Of a stretch of 35,780 nt of DNA, positions 16,829-24,968 are shown one piece after another. The position numbers and the translations under genes are program-made. The DNA comes from Bacteroidales bacterium (GTDB lineage Bacteria > Bacteroidota > Bacteroidia > Bacteroidales > UBA12170), in assembly GCA_021158405.1 (NCBI GenBank), contig JAGGUP010000164.1, forward strand, positions 1 through 35,780, written 5' to 3'. The number at the start of each line of letters is the position of its first letter. The stretch's first letter is position 1. The notes under the pieces are model-generated. The model was not told where the DNA came from, ran no database searches, and saw nothing but the letters and a program-made list of their open reading frames with translations.

Positions 16829-17908
16829 ATGAAACTTAAAAACATTATTTATTTATTTGTATTCTCGCTTTTATTTGTGAGTTGTACTAAAACCGAAGAT
16901 ACTCCTGATTATGGAGAATATGGTGCCGGAGTATTAATTAGCAATGAAGGTACCTTTGGTGCCGGAAACGGATCAATCAGTTATTACAACCCTAATACCG
17001 ACTCTGTTACAAATGAAATATTTCAGCTCGAAAACAGCAGAAGTTTAGGCGATGTAGTTCAATCGGTAAGCCGTATTGGTGATTATACTTTTATTCAGAT
17101 CAATAATTCTAATAAGATTGAAGTGGTTGATGCCAAGAGTTTTGTAGAAATGGGTGCAATCCAAAAATTAACTCAAGTACGGTATGCTATCGGTGATGAG
17201 AATACAGCCTATGCCTCTGCTTGGGGTACTTGGGGTGCTGATGGAAAAGTGTATATTATTGATGTAAATACTTTAAGTGTTACCGATTCTGTTTCCACAG
17301 GATTAGGTCCTGAAGCTATGGTTTTACTTAATAACAAACTTTTTGTGACCAATAGTGGTGGTTGGGGTTTTGACAATACACTAAGCGTTATCGATCCTAC
17401 TACTAAAACCGTTTTAGAAACAATTGAAGTTGGAGCAAATCCAAAATCCATGGTCGTTGATAAAAACGATAACCTGTGGGTATTATGTTCAGGAAGTGCA
17501 TTATACGATGAAAATTGGACTCCAATAGGACATCGTCCAGCAAAGTTGGTACAAATCAATGCTTCAACAAATGCAATCATAAAAGAAATTCCTCTTTTTG
17601 ATGAGCAGCATCCATCAAAATTGGCTATAAATTCTGATGGCGATAAGCTTTATATTGGTGCTGGGTTTGGGTTTAATGGAATTTACACTTTTAACATAAG
17701 TGATGCTTCCTTTACAGAAACACAGCTGATAAATAAATCATTCTATGGTTTTGATGTCAATCCAGAAGATGGTGTTATTTTTGGCTATGAAGCTTTAAAC
17801 TTTACCGAAAGAGGAAAACTTTATCGTTATAGCGAATCAGGTGCAGAATTAGGTAATTATTTAGTTGGCATTGCACCAAATGGTTCATCGTTAAAACGGA
17901 ATAAATAA
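16829..17908 (+). CDS. btuG: BtuG-like surface cobalamin-binding lipoprotein (DUF5074 beta-propeller)
   Basis: 359 aa from ATG 16829, 10 bp after the receptor stop codon; the frame extends upstream inside the receptor gene but that part is a shadow. The N-terminus is a lipoprotein signal (MKLKNIIYLFVFSLLFVSC, Cys19). The rest is a beta-propeller of YncE/DUF5074 type, with repeats such as LFVTNSGGWGFDNTLSVIDPTT and KLYIGAGFGFNGIYTFNISD. In Bacteroides, BtuG proteins of this fold are surface lipoproteins that bind B12 very tightly and hand it to BtuB. The position between a riboswitch-controlled receptor and a binding lipoprotein supports the same role here. Function is inferred from fold and context; residues that contact B12 were not identified. 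Confidence 0.82.
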   Translation: MKLKNIIYLFVFSLLFVSCTKTEDTPDYGEYGAGVLISNEGTFGAGNGSISYYNPNTDSVTNEIFQLENSRSLGDVVQSVSRIGDYTFIQINNSNKIEVVDAKSFVEMGAIQKLTQVRYAIGDENTAYASAWGTWGADGKVYIIDVNTLSVTDSVSTGLGPEAMVLLNNKLFVTNSGGWGFDNTLSVIDPTTKTVLETIEVGANPKSMVVDKNDNLWVLCSGSALYDENWTPIGHRPAKLVQINASTNAIIKEIPLFDEQHPSKLAINSDGDKLYIGAGFGFNGIYTFNISDASFTETQLINKSFYGFDVNPEDGVIFGYEALNFTERGKLYRYSESGAELGNYLVGIAPNGSSLKRNK

Positions 17909-17920
17909 TTATAATAAAGA

Positions 17921-18011
17921 TACTTTGTGGTTTCTTATTGCTATCCTTTGTGTTACTTTGTGATAAAACATTTTCCCACCACAAAGGGACTCGAAGGCAT
18001 GCACAAAGACT
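17921..18011. repeat. CACAAAG-type dispersed repeat between btuG and btuF
   Basis: CTTTGTGG near 17923 and CCACAAAG near 17979 are complementary, with further CTTTGTG and CACAAAG units between and after (CCTTTGTGTTACTTTGTG; GCATGCACAAAG). Similar material lies at 23871-24014 and 33578-33646. Confidence 0.6.
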
Positions 18012-18048
18012 CACTAAAAAAATACAACAATTCAAAAAATTTGAAAAT

Positions 18049-19200
18049 TTGAAAAAGATCTTGCTTCTATATTTGGTCTTTATCTTTCTAAACTCTTGTA
18101 CTTTTCAGCAAGAAAAAGAAAAGCAGAAAAGGTCATCTGGTGTAAAATATGCCAAGGGCTTTAGCATTGAATCGAATGAACATTATAAAAAGCTCAGCAT
18201 ATTAAATCCTTGGGACAACTACAAAGTTTACGCTACTTATTATGTTCTAAAAGACAGCATAAAGCCTCCTTCCAATGAAAATGAATTAACTTTCTATTTT
18301 CATCACACGCCAAAATCTATTGCCTTGCACACAGCAGCTCAAGCAGCGACTTTAAAAGCTTTGGATTTAGAATCCTTAGTAAAAGGAATAACTGATCCCC
18401 GCTTTTTCTATGAACAGAAATATGCAGAGAAACTCGATAAAGGAGAGCTAATCCAAACAAGCAATGCAGTCCAAATTAATAAAGAACGCATACTTCTTCT
18501 CCATCCCGATATAGTGATTACCAATGGCTGGAACACCGTAAATACCGATCATCAAATGTTAATTAAAATGGGAATTCCGCCTCTTTTTATGATCGAATGG
18601 ATGGAAACGGATCCTCTAGGCAGAGCCGAATGGATTAAAGCGCTCGGATTTTTATTTGACAAGGAAAGAGAAGCTGATTCTATTTTCAATATGGTAAAAA
18701 CAAATTATCTGGCAATAAAAAAACAACACTCCGGAAATGTGATAAGACCAACAATTTTGCACGGCGAAGAGTATAATGGAGTGTGGTATGTAGCTGGTGG
18801 ACAAAGCTATATTGCAAAAATATATGCAGACGCAGGTGCAAAATATTTATGGAAAGACAACGATAAAACAGGAAGTTTACCTATCGATGTCGAAGTGGTA
18901 TTGGAAAAAGGAGCTTCGGCCGATTATTGGTTTACCACATTTGGGCAAAACGTGGCAGATATCGAGCATATCAAACAGGAAAAATACAGTATTTTAAATT
19001 CGGTGAAAAACGAAAAGATTTATTCAAACATTAACAGAACTCGCAAAATGGGAGGCAATGATTTTTGGGAAACAGGCAATTATCGCCCCGATTTAATCTT
19101 AAAAGATATTACAGGAATTCTTTATCCGAATCAATCTCCCAAGAACAGTTTGATGTTCTACAAAAAATTGAATCTGAATTACTTAGACGCAAGTAACTAA
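18049..19200 (+). CDS. btuF: BtuF-like ABC transporter substrate-binding lipoprotein
   Basis: 383 aa if started at TTG 18049, which gives a good lipoprotein signal (KKILLLYLVFIFLNSC). No ATG precedes the signal in this frame; the longer frame to TTG 17938 translates the CACAAAG repeat (HHKGTRRHAQR) and is rejected. The body is a periplasmic-binding-protein type 2 fold: IALHTAAQAATLKALDLESLVKGI, then KERILLLHPDIVITNGW, MGIPPLFMIEWMETDPLGRAEWIKALG, and a second lobe with GVWYVAGGQSYIAKIYADAGA. This matches the BtuF/FepB class for corrinoids or ferric siderophores. The riboswitch-led operon favours cobalamin. The permease and ATPase (BtuC, BtuD) are not downstream. Confidence 0.83.
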   Translation: MKKILLLYLVFIFLNSCTFQQEKEKQKRSSGVKYAKGFSIESNEHYKKLSILNPWDNYKVYATYYVLKDSIKPPSNENELTFYFHHTPKSIALHTAAQAATLKALDLESLVKGITDPRFFYEQKYAEKLDKGELIQTSNAVQINKERILLLHPDIVITNGWNTVNTDHQMLIKMGIPPLFMIEWMETDPLGRAEWIKALGFLFDKEREADSIFNMVKTNYLAIKKQHSGNVIRPTILHGEEYNGVWYVAGGQSYIAKIYADAGAKYLWKDNDKTGSLPIDVEVVLEKGASADYWFTTFGQNVADIEHIKQEKYSILNSVKNEKIYSNINRTRKMGGNDFWETGNYRPDLILKDITGILYPNQSPKNSLMFYKKLNLNYLDASN

Positions 19201-19222
19201 CTTATTTCCTGCAACTTTTTAT

Positions 19223-19648
19223 TTAAAAAACAATCTTAAACTGAAACGTATTGTCTATTTGTTTCCGTGATAGATATAGAATCAAATAATAAGGTGCGAG
19301 TAAAGCCAGAGCTAATAATCCGGCAAGACCTTCGCTTTCCAAAGTTTGAGTAAAAACTATAAGTCCAATCAACAAAACCAAGAAAGGAAAAACATAACCA
19401 AACATAACCGCCCAGGTTCCAAGCGATTGATCCATCATCACGGTCACCTTATCTCCGACTTGATAATTGTCGTACAAACCTCTTTTTACGTCCACATTTT
19501 TCTCCTCCACATCCGAAGCCGAACAGGCTCCTTTTACCTGACAAGATGCACAAGACGCTTTGGAAACAATCATCACCCTAATCACGTCTTTGGTCAAATG
19601 ACTAATAATGCCTTCGTGGGTAATATTATCTTGTGGTAAATCGCTCAT
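19223..19648 (-). CDS. RseC/SoxR-reducing-system family membrane protein
   Basis: 141 aa. The cysteine cluster CASCQVKGACSA (about 33-44) near the N-terminus and two adjacent membrane helices (about 78-120, VMFGYVFPFLVLLIGLIVFTQ and a following LLALALLAPYYLILYL) define the RseC family. Members sit with Rnf or SoxR-reducing electron-transfer complexes in many bacteria; in Bacteroidota an rnf cluster is the usual neighbour, but none is here. The precise role in this group is uncertain. It converges on the btuF-like gene with a 22-bp gap. Confidence 0.85.
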   Translation of the reverse strand: MSDLPQDNITHEGIISHLTKDVIRVMIVSKASCASCQVKGACSASDVEEKNVDVKRGLYDNYQVGDKVTVMMDQSLGTWAVMFGYVFPFLVLLIGLIVFTQTLESEGLAGLLALALLAPYYLILYLSRKQIDNTFQFKIVF

Positions 19649-19751
19649 TCCTCTTGCTTTTTAATGGCGGCAAAAGTACAAATTTTATTTAGTTGAACTC
19701 AAATTATACCTCACACCTTTGTGGAAAAGTTTGTTGATGCAATTTTATTTT

Positions 19752-19784
19752 TTTTGAAAACGATTCCTAAAATGATTATCTTTA
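19752..19784 (+). promoter_or_regulatory. Promoter of the T9SS cargo gene
   Basis: TTTTG ending at 19756, 20 bp, then TATCTTTA (19777-19784), one base from TAnnTTTG. It lies 45 bp before ATG 19829. Confidence 0.5.
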
Positions 19785-19828
19785 GAGCTTTAATCCAAAA
19801 CATTGATTCTCATTTAAAAAATAGCATT

Positions 19829-20998
19829 ATGAAAAAAATCTTTACATTCTTTTCTCTTCTATTCATTTACAACTTAGCAATAGCTCAAGATGCATGTAAC
19901 AACTATTGGTCTGCCATTTCCCCGGACGGGAATCATATTTATTTTTCATCAGATCGAGACGGTGGAAAATTTGAAATTTATCGAGTAGATATCGATGGAT
20001 CATCAAACCCAGTTCGTCTAACTAACGATGATACTGTTGATAAACTTTATCCTGCCATAAGTTATGATGGATCATTAATTGTCTTTCAATATGGGAATTA
20101 TGGTTCAACTGCCGAAGTTTATATTATGAATAATGATGGCACAAACCTTACTCAATTGACAGACAATGGTGTTTATGATGGTTATCCCAATTTCTCTCCG
20201 GATGGAACCAAAATTGTCTTTGATGCTTGGGATAATACAGATTACCCTGAAATATTTACAATGAATATTGATGGAACCGATCGAATACAATTAACAAATG
20301 AAACAGGTGCTTATTGGCAAAGTGCACCTATTTATAATCCTTCTGGTACTAAGATAATAATGAGTAAAGGTTTTAATGCTGATAACCACTTTGTACAAAT
20401 GGATTTAGACGGCAGTAATAGGGTTGATATTACTCCTTATAACGATCCATTAAGTGATATGGATTCCGGTTTGCATTTTAATGCCGATGGTTCAAAAATT
20501 GCCTTCTATACCAATGAATATGCTGGTGGATATAATACAGGTTGTGATATTGTGACCGCTGACGCAGATGGTTTAAATTGGATTCCATTGACACATTCAA
20601 CATACAAAGATTGCTATGCTTTCCCATTTTTCCATCCAACAAATGGAAAAATTTATTACTCATTCAATCCGGGAGGAACAGGAACTTGGAGTATTTACAA
20701 AATGGATTTGGATGGCTCCAATCCAGAAAAAATATCAACATGTACCTCTGTTGGAATCGATGAAAATTTCGATCTGAGTAAAAAACTTATCTATCCAAAT
20801 CCTGCAAAAAGCACTTTAAACATTGATTTTGAAGGTGAATTCAGTTTGGAGATTTATGATTTAACTGCCAGACTCGTATTAAAATCCAAAACAAAGAAAA
20901 CGGATATCAGCCAACTTAAACAAGGAATTTATATGGTTAGCCTAAAAGATAGTAATGAAAGGGTAATTAAAGTAGAAAAATTAGTGAAATCTGAATAG
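19829..20998 (+). CDS. Secreted TolB-like propeller protein with T9SS sorting domain
   Basis: 389 aa from ATG 19829, which starts a signal peptide (MKKIFTFFSLLFIYNLAIAQ); the frame upstream is leader only. The middle is a chain of TolB/PD40 beta-propeller repeats (SPDGNHIYFSSDRDGG, ISYDGSLIVFQYG, SPDGTKIVFDAWD, NADGSKIAFYTN). The last about 75 residues form a type A T9SS C-terminal sorting domain: KLIYPNPAKSTLNIDF, LEIYDLTARLVL, and ISQLKQGIYMVSL. Such a domain directs export across the outer membrane by the type IX system, so the cell should have a T9SS elsewhere. The target is probably the cell surface or medium. Substrate unknown. Confidence 0.88.
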   Translation: MKKIFTFFSLLFIYNLAIAQDACNNYWSAISPDGNHIYFSSDRDGGKFEIYRVDIDGSSNPVRLTNDDTVDKLYPAISYDGSLIVFQYGNYGSTAEVYIMNNDGTNLTQLTDNGVYDGYPNFSPDGTKIVFDAWDNTDYPEIFTMNIDGTDRIQLTNETGAYWQSAPIYNPSGTKIIMSKGFNADNHFVQMDLDGSNRVDITPYNDPLSDMDSGLHFNADGSKIAFYTNEYAGGYNTGCDIVTADADGLNWIPLTHSTYKDCYAFPFFHPTNGKIYYSFNPGGTGTWSIYKMDLDGSNPEKISTCTSVGIDENFDLSKKLIYPNPAKSTLNIDFEGEFSLEIYDLTARLVLKSKTKKTDISQLKQGIYMVSLKDSNERVIKVEKLVKSE

Positions 20999-21083
20999 TT
21001 TTTTCTTCCTAGATTTTCTTATTTTTTCCTAAATCATTGGTTTTCTAGAAGGTAAAAATCAAGTTTGAAAAGGCAAAAAATAC

Positions 21084-21113
21084 TTTGCAAAACCGAAAAC
21101 ATTTGTACTTTTG
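21084..21113 (+). promoter_or_regulatory. Promoter of SRP RNA gene
   Basis: TTTG (21084-21087), 18 bp, TACTTTTG (21106-21113). Transcription would begin at or just before the GGGGTAAG that opens the SRP RNA. Confidence 0.6.
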
Positions 21114-21116
21114 CAC

Positions 21117-21214
21117 GGGGTAAGTCTTGTACGACCAGCTCCCTCAGAACTCCCCCAGGACGGGAACGTAGCAAGGGTATGAGGTTGTAGCGGTGCGATG
21201 CAAGTAGCTTACCC
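21117..21214 (+). ncRNA. ffs: Small signal recognition particle RNA (4.5S-type)
   Basis: GGGTAAG (21118-21124) pairs with CTTACCC (21208-21214), making the closing stem of a rod-like RNA of about 98 nt. The conserved apical domain that binds Ffh is visible as CAGGACGGGAACGTAGCAAGGGTA, with the GGAA tetraloop region and the asymmetric AGCA side. This RNA works with Ffh and FtsY to deliver nascent membrane proteins. It has its own promoter and a T-run after the stem. Confidence 0.95.
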
Positions 21215-21221
21215 TTTTTTT
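21208..21221 (+). terminator. SRP RNA terminator
   Basis: The closing strand CTTACCC is followed directly by TTTTTTT (21215-21221), so the RNA's own stem with the T-run ends transcription. Confidence 0.7.
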
Positions 21222-21241
21222 GTGCCTTTTTCTTTCCCTAA

Positions 21242-21311
21242 AGTGATACGATGACTTGGAGTCATCGTATCACTATAACCTAAGACGATCCAATGTCATC
21301 GTATCACTATA
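21242..21311. repeat. Palindrome copy 2 plus a half copy
   Basis: AGTGATACGATGACT-TGG-AGTCATCGTATCACT (21242-21274) has the same arms as the palindrome at 8096-8128; only the loop differs (TGG versus TCG). A further right arm GTCATCGTATCACTATA recurs at 21295-21311, with a decayed left arm before it (ACGATCCAAT). Confidence 0.85.
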
Positions 21312-21361
21312 CCAAGCAACCCAAAAAAATCCATTTATCCCCCAGAATCCAAGAGCTTCCT

Positions 21362-21369
21362 TATATTTG
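21362..21369 (+). promoter_or_regulatory. -7 element of ABC exporter operon
   Basis: TATATTTG matches TAnnTTTG, 18 bp before ATG 21388. No convincing -33 box. Confidence 0.45.
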
Positions 21370-21387
21370 CTAAAAAATAAGTAAAAT

Positions 21388-22305
21388 ATGCTTTTTGAAT
21401 CTAAAAATATAGTCAAACGTTATGCAGCGCACACCGCCCTTGATGGAGTGAGCATTGCTGTTCCGGAGCAAAGCATTTTCGGATTACTAGGCCCGAATGG
21501 TGCAGGAAAAACAACTTTGATACGCATCATAAATCAAATAATTGGCCCCGATGAAGGCGAGCTATTTTTTGAAGGAAGAAAACTACAGCCAACTGATATT
21601 TATCGCATTGGTTATCTTCCTGAAGAACGTGGATTATATAAAAAAATGAAGGTTGGAGAACAAGCCATTTATTTATCCCAACTAAAAGGTTTATCTCGTG
21701 CCGATGCTATTCGGGAATTAAAAATTTGGTTCGAAAAATTCGACATTGGTGATTGGTGGGACAAAAAAGTGGAAGAGCTTTCGAAAGGAATGCAACAAAA
21801 AATACAATTTATTGTTACAATTATCCACAAACCAAAACTACTTATTTTCGATGAGCCTTTTAGTGGTTTCGATCCTATCAATGTCCATTTGCTCAAGCAA
21901 GAAATTTTAAATTTGAAAAACGAAGGCGCCAGCATCATTTTTTCGACACATAATATGGCTTCCGTCGAAGAAATTTGCGATCATATCAGCCTTATCAATC
22001 AATCAAAAACAATACTTGAAGGAGAAGTTGAAAGCATTAAGAATCGCTTTAAAGACAATATTTACGAGGTGGAATGGCTTGGAGACAAGGAAAAAATGAA
22101 ATCCAATCTCCCCGTCTTTTTGAACATTTTAGATCAAGGACATTCCAACGGATCAAACAAAACCAAATTTCAAATTGAAAAAGGAAGCAAACCCAACGAT
22201 TTGATGAAATTTCTAATGAAAGATTATGATGTACTGGGTTTAAAAGAAATTCTTCCCAGTATGGACGAGATTTTTATACAAAGTGTGAATGCTTCTTCAA
22301 AATAA
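21388..22305 (+). CDS. ABC transporter ATP-binding protein (NatA-like)
   Basis: 305 aa. Nucleotide-binding subunit of an ABC-2 exporter. Walker A is GPNGAGKTT (about 35-43), the signature is LSKGMQQK, Walker B is LLIFDEPFSGFDP, and the switch His is in STHNM. The Q-loop region reads GYLPEERGLYKKM, a form typical of the NatA/YhaQ/EcsA group. The last about 80 residues are a DUF4162-type extension common in that group. The permease starts 6 bp after its stop, so the two are one operon. NatAB of Bacillus exports sodium; the cargo here is not shown. Confidence 0.92.
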   Translation: MLFESKNIVKRYAAHTALDGVSIAVPEQSIFGLLGPNGAGKTTLIRIINQIIGPDEGELFFEGRKLQPTDIYRIGYLPEERGLYKKMKVGEQAIYLSQLKGLSRADAIRELKIWFEKFDIGDWWDKKVEELSKGMQQKIQFIVTIIHKPKLLIFDEPFSGFDPINVHLLKQEILNLKNEGASIIFSTHNMASVEEICDHISLINQSKTILEGEVESIKNRFKDNIYEVEWLGDKEKMKSNLPVFLNILDQGHSNGSNKTKFQIEKGSKPNDLMKFLMKDYDVLGLKEILPSMDEIFIQSVNASSK

Positions 22306-22311
22306 AATAAG

Positions 22312-23661
22312 ATGAGTAAAATTAGCCTAATTATACAACGAGAATATCTTACAAGAGTAAAAAAACGTTCCTTTATCCTACTTACTTTTCTAGGACCTCT
22401 TTTAATGGCTTCCATTTGGATAATTCCAATTTATCTATCGGGATTTTCAGAAGAAGCAAAAGTAATCAGTGTCTTAGATGAAACAGGTGTTTTCTTGGAT
22501 AAATTTGAGGGGGACGAAAATTTGCAATTTGTAGAAGCCGTTCCTCAACTAAAAGCAGCTAAGGAGAATCTAAATAAACTGGACAATTATGCTTTGCTCT
22601 ATATTCCCAAACCTGACTTACATGTCCCTAATACGGCCATCTTATACAGTAAAAACCAAGCTAGCTTAGATGTAAAAAACTACATTAAAGGCGTGATGAA
22701 AAAAGAAATCGAAGCTCAGAAACTAGCCTTGCATGGCATCGATCCAGAAACACTTCTATCCATCAAAACAAATGTTTTTATAAGTTCTATAAAAGTGGAT
22801 GATAGCGGAAATGAAGAAAAAAACTCTACAGAAATAAGTATGGCTGTCGGAATGTTCAGCTCTATTTTAATCTATTTCTTTATTTTTCTTTTTGGCGCTC
22901 AGGTTATGCGTGGCGTAATCGAAGAAAAAACCAGTCGAATAATTGAAGTAGTTATTTCAAGTGTAAAACCGTTTCAATTAATGATGGGGAAAATACTGGG
23001 CATTGCACTGGTTGGTTTTACACAATTTATGCTTTGGGTGTTATTAACTTCCACACTTGTTTTTGGATTCCAATATGCTTATCAGGATGAATTAAAAGCC
23101 TTTCAAAAAGGCCAAATCATTGAAACAAGCCAAGGTTTATTTCCCGATGCACCGGTAGAAACTATAATGGATGAAACAGCAGACACACAGCAACAAGACG
23201 AAAATATAGGATTCTTTATCGATGCGCTTTTAGCTATTGATTACCCCGTAATTTTAGGTGCTTTCTTATTTTATTTCCTTGGAGGTTACTTATTGTATGC
23301 AGCCTTATTTGCCGCTGTTGGTTCAGCGGTGGATAGTGAAGCTGACACCCATCAATTTATGATGCCAATTACCATTCCTTTGATATTAAGTATCGTAATG
23401 GCCCAATTTATTATTACAAATCCACATGGTTCGGTAGCCTTTTGGATGTCGATGTTTCCCCTAACTTCTCCAATAATTATGATGATTCGGATTCCTTTTG
23501 GTGTTCCTTATTGGCAGATTTTAACTTCGGGATTACTCTTAATTATAGGTTTTATTTTCACAACCTGGGTAGCTGCTAAAATATACCGTACTGGAATTCT
23601 GATGTATGGAAAGAAAGTCAATTACAGAGAACTCTGGAAATGGTTATTTTATAAAACTTGA
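22312..23661 (+). CDS. ABC-2 family permease (NatB/YhaP-like)
   Basis: 449 aa. Membrane partner of the ATPase just upstream. The first helix lies near residues 20-45, followed by a long external loop (about 45-170) and then five or six helices (from about 175, MFSSILIYFFIFLFGAQVMRG, to the C-terminus). The segment IEEKTSRIIEVVISSVKPFQLMMGKILGIALVGFTQ is a hallmark of the ABC2_membrane_3 family. An acidic external insert (about 275-305, DETADTQQQDEN) is unusual but not out of family range. A perfect hairpin at 23765-23787 lies downstream. Confidence 0.9.
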   Translation: MSKISLIIQREYLTRVKKRSFILLTFLGPLLMASIWIIPIYLSGFSEEAKVISVLDETGVFLDKFEGDENLQFVEAVPQLKAAKENLNKLDNYALLYIPKPDLHVPNTAILYSKNQASLDVKNYIKGVMKKEIEAQKLALHGIDPETLLSIKTNVFISSIKVDDSGNEEKNSTEISMAVGMFSSILIYFFIFLFGAQVMRGVIEEKTSRIIEVVISSVKPFQLMMGKILGIALVGFTQFMLWVLLTSTLVFGFQYAYQDELKAFQKGQIIETSQGLFPDAPVETIMDETADTQQQDENIGFFIDALLAIDYPVILGAFLFYFLGGYLLYAALFAAVGSAVDSEADTHQFMMPITIPLILSIVMAQFIITNPHGSVAFWMSMFPLTSPIIMMIRIPFGVPYWQILTSGLLLIIGFIFTTWVAAKIYRTGILMYGKKVNYRELWKWLFYKT

Positions 23662-23764
23662 TGAATCAAAATCATTGTTGTCAGACAAAATAAAAAATTT
23701 ATCTGCTACGCGGAAAATTCTCCGTAGGAAATTTAGTATTATTGTAAAATCAAACATCAATCGT

Positions 23765-23787
23765 GTTTTACCTCTACGAGGTAAAAC
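23765..23787. repeat. Perfect 10-bp-stem hairpin after the ABC permease
   Basis: GTTTTACCTC-TAC-GAGGTAAAAC. Without a T-run it is not a classical terminator, but it could fold to end or stabilise the permease message. CTACGCGGA...TCCGTAGG near 23706-23728 is a second, imperfect stem. Confidence 0.65.
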
Positions 23788-23870
23788 TTAATAAGCGTTT
23801 CAAATAGATGGACAAGTTTTAATCGTACACTACTGACTTAAAATATAAAATAAAGGCAACTATTCAGTGT

Positions 23871-24014
23871 CAAAACTCGAAGAAATTTATGCGTTTTCTT
23901 TGTGATACTCAGTGTCTTCTTTGTGGTTCTCTGTGAAATAGCTATTACACTTCCAAAGGAATCCCTTCGGAAAAAGTTACTCAGAGAAACACAAAGTGAC
24001 ACAAAGATTAAGTG
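23871..24014. repeat. CACAAAG-type dispersed repeat with nested hairpins
   Basis: CTTTGTGGTTCTCTG (from about 23920) is nearly complementary to CAGAGAAACACAAAG (ending about 23997). Inside is a smaller hairpin TTCCAAAGG-AAT-CCCTTCGGAA. Extra CTTTGTG and CACAAAG units flank it. It occupies most of the 477-bp spacer between the ABC permease and the next gene; the rest of that spacer has nothing recognisable. Confidence 0.65.
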
Positions 24015-24138
24015 ATAATTATTGAAAACACTTACCTTTCTTACTTTTTAGCATACTGATTAGTTACAAATAAAGTAATAAAATGCCAAGTGCACAATTT
24101 ATCTGACTTAATTGCAACATACTGAAACAAACTAATAT

Positions 24139-24705
24139 ATGAAACATAGATTATTATTAATAACAGCATTATTTGGATTAACTTTTTTTGCTAATTCACA
24201 ATCTATAAGTGTCGAAAAGTCATCTTATGGAATTCAATCAGGAATATTGGGTATTTGGGTTCACAATGAGTCCCATATATCAAATAGTATTGCTTTAAGA
24301 ACTGAATTAGGAATGGATGTCGGTTTTTGGGCAGGAACTTTTTATCCAAAAACAGGATATTTATTTAGTCCAGTAATTACGCTTGAACCCAGATGGTACT
24401 ATAATTTGAAGAAAAGACATTCAAAATCTAAAAATATCTTTGGTAACAGTGGGAATTTTCTGACTATTAAAAGCAGTTTTCATCCTAATTGGCTTGTAAT
24501 TTCTAACTATGACAATGTTGAAATCGTGAATCAAATCTCTTTTATTCCTACTTGGGGGATAAAAAGGAATCTTGGAAAGCACTTTACTTATGAAACAGGA
24601 ATTGGAATTGGTTACCGTTACTTTTTTGCAAAAAGTGCCGGTTACTATAAAAATGAAGGGGAAGCAGCATTAAACTTACATCTAAGAATTGGATATAGAT
24701 TATAG
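24139..24705 (+). CDS. Small outer-membrane beta-barrel protein, function unknown
   Basis: 188 aa. A signal peptide (MKHRLLLITALFGLTFFANSQS) is followed by alternating hydrophobic and polar strands: SISVEKSSYGIQSGILGIWVHN, SIALRTELGMDVGFWAG, FSPVITLEPRWYYNL, TYETGIGIGYRYFF, and a last strand LNLHLRIGYRL ending in the aromatic/hydrophobic pattern of barrel proteins. This suggests an eight-strand outer-membrane barrel. I do not recognise a specific family and the neighbours give no role. No clear promoter was found. Confidence 0.75.
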   Translation: MKHRLLLITALFGLTFFANSQSISVEKSSYGIQSGILGIWVHNESHISNSIALRTELGMDVGFWAGTFYPKTGYLFSPVITLEPRWYYNLKKRHSKSKNIFGNSGNFLTIKSSFHPNWLVISNYDNVEIVNQISFIPTWGIKRNLGKHFTYETGIGIGYRYFFAKSAGYYKNEGEAALNLHLRIGYRL

Positions 24706-24709
24706 AATT

Positions 24710-24802
24710 TATTGTTTTTATTCACAAAATAAATACAAGGTTCATATTGGTTCAAAAGATGGAGAAATAACGGATGAAAATTGTATTGTTGTAAAACCAT
24801 AA
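24710..24802 (+). pseudogene. Possible C-terminal gene remnant
   Basis: In the +1 frame after the barrel gene, 30 codons run to a TAA at 24800. They read YCFYSQNKYKVHIGSK, then DGEITDENCIVVKP, which looks like coding sequence but has no start and no conserved domain I can name. It may be the tail of a lost gene or chance. Confidence 0.25.
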
Positions 24803-24921
24803 ATAGATTTAATTTATTGAATTTTAATATATTAAATATCCCCTATTACTCATAGCTTAGTCTGTTATGTTTAGTATCCAAATCTTTTGGTAATTTGTTT
24901 CTAAAGATTGAAATTTTATCC

Positions 24922-24929
24922 TACTTTTG
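24922..24929 (+). promoter_or_regulatory. -7 element of secDF
   Basis: TACTTTTG matches TAnnTTTG, 39 bp before the ATG. The nearest TTTG is 24 bp upstream, longer than ideal. Confidence 0.45.
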
Positions 24930-24968
24930 CTCATTGTAAATTTTTTAAAAAAACAAATATAAAAACAC

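Noticed and set aside
17209-17580. 123-residue minus-strand frame within the btuG-like gene
   Set aside because: Shadow of a repeat-containing propeller gene; no independent promoter or domain.
17938-18048. N-terminal extension of the btuF-like protein
   Set aside because: It is translated from the CACAAAG repeat and would bury the lipoprotein signal.
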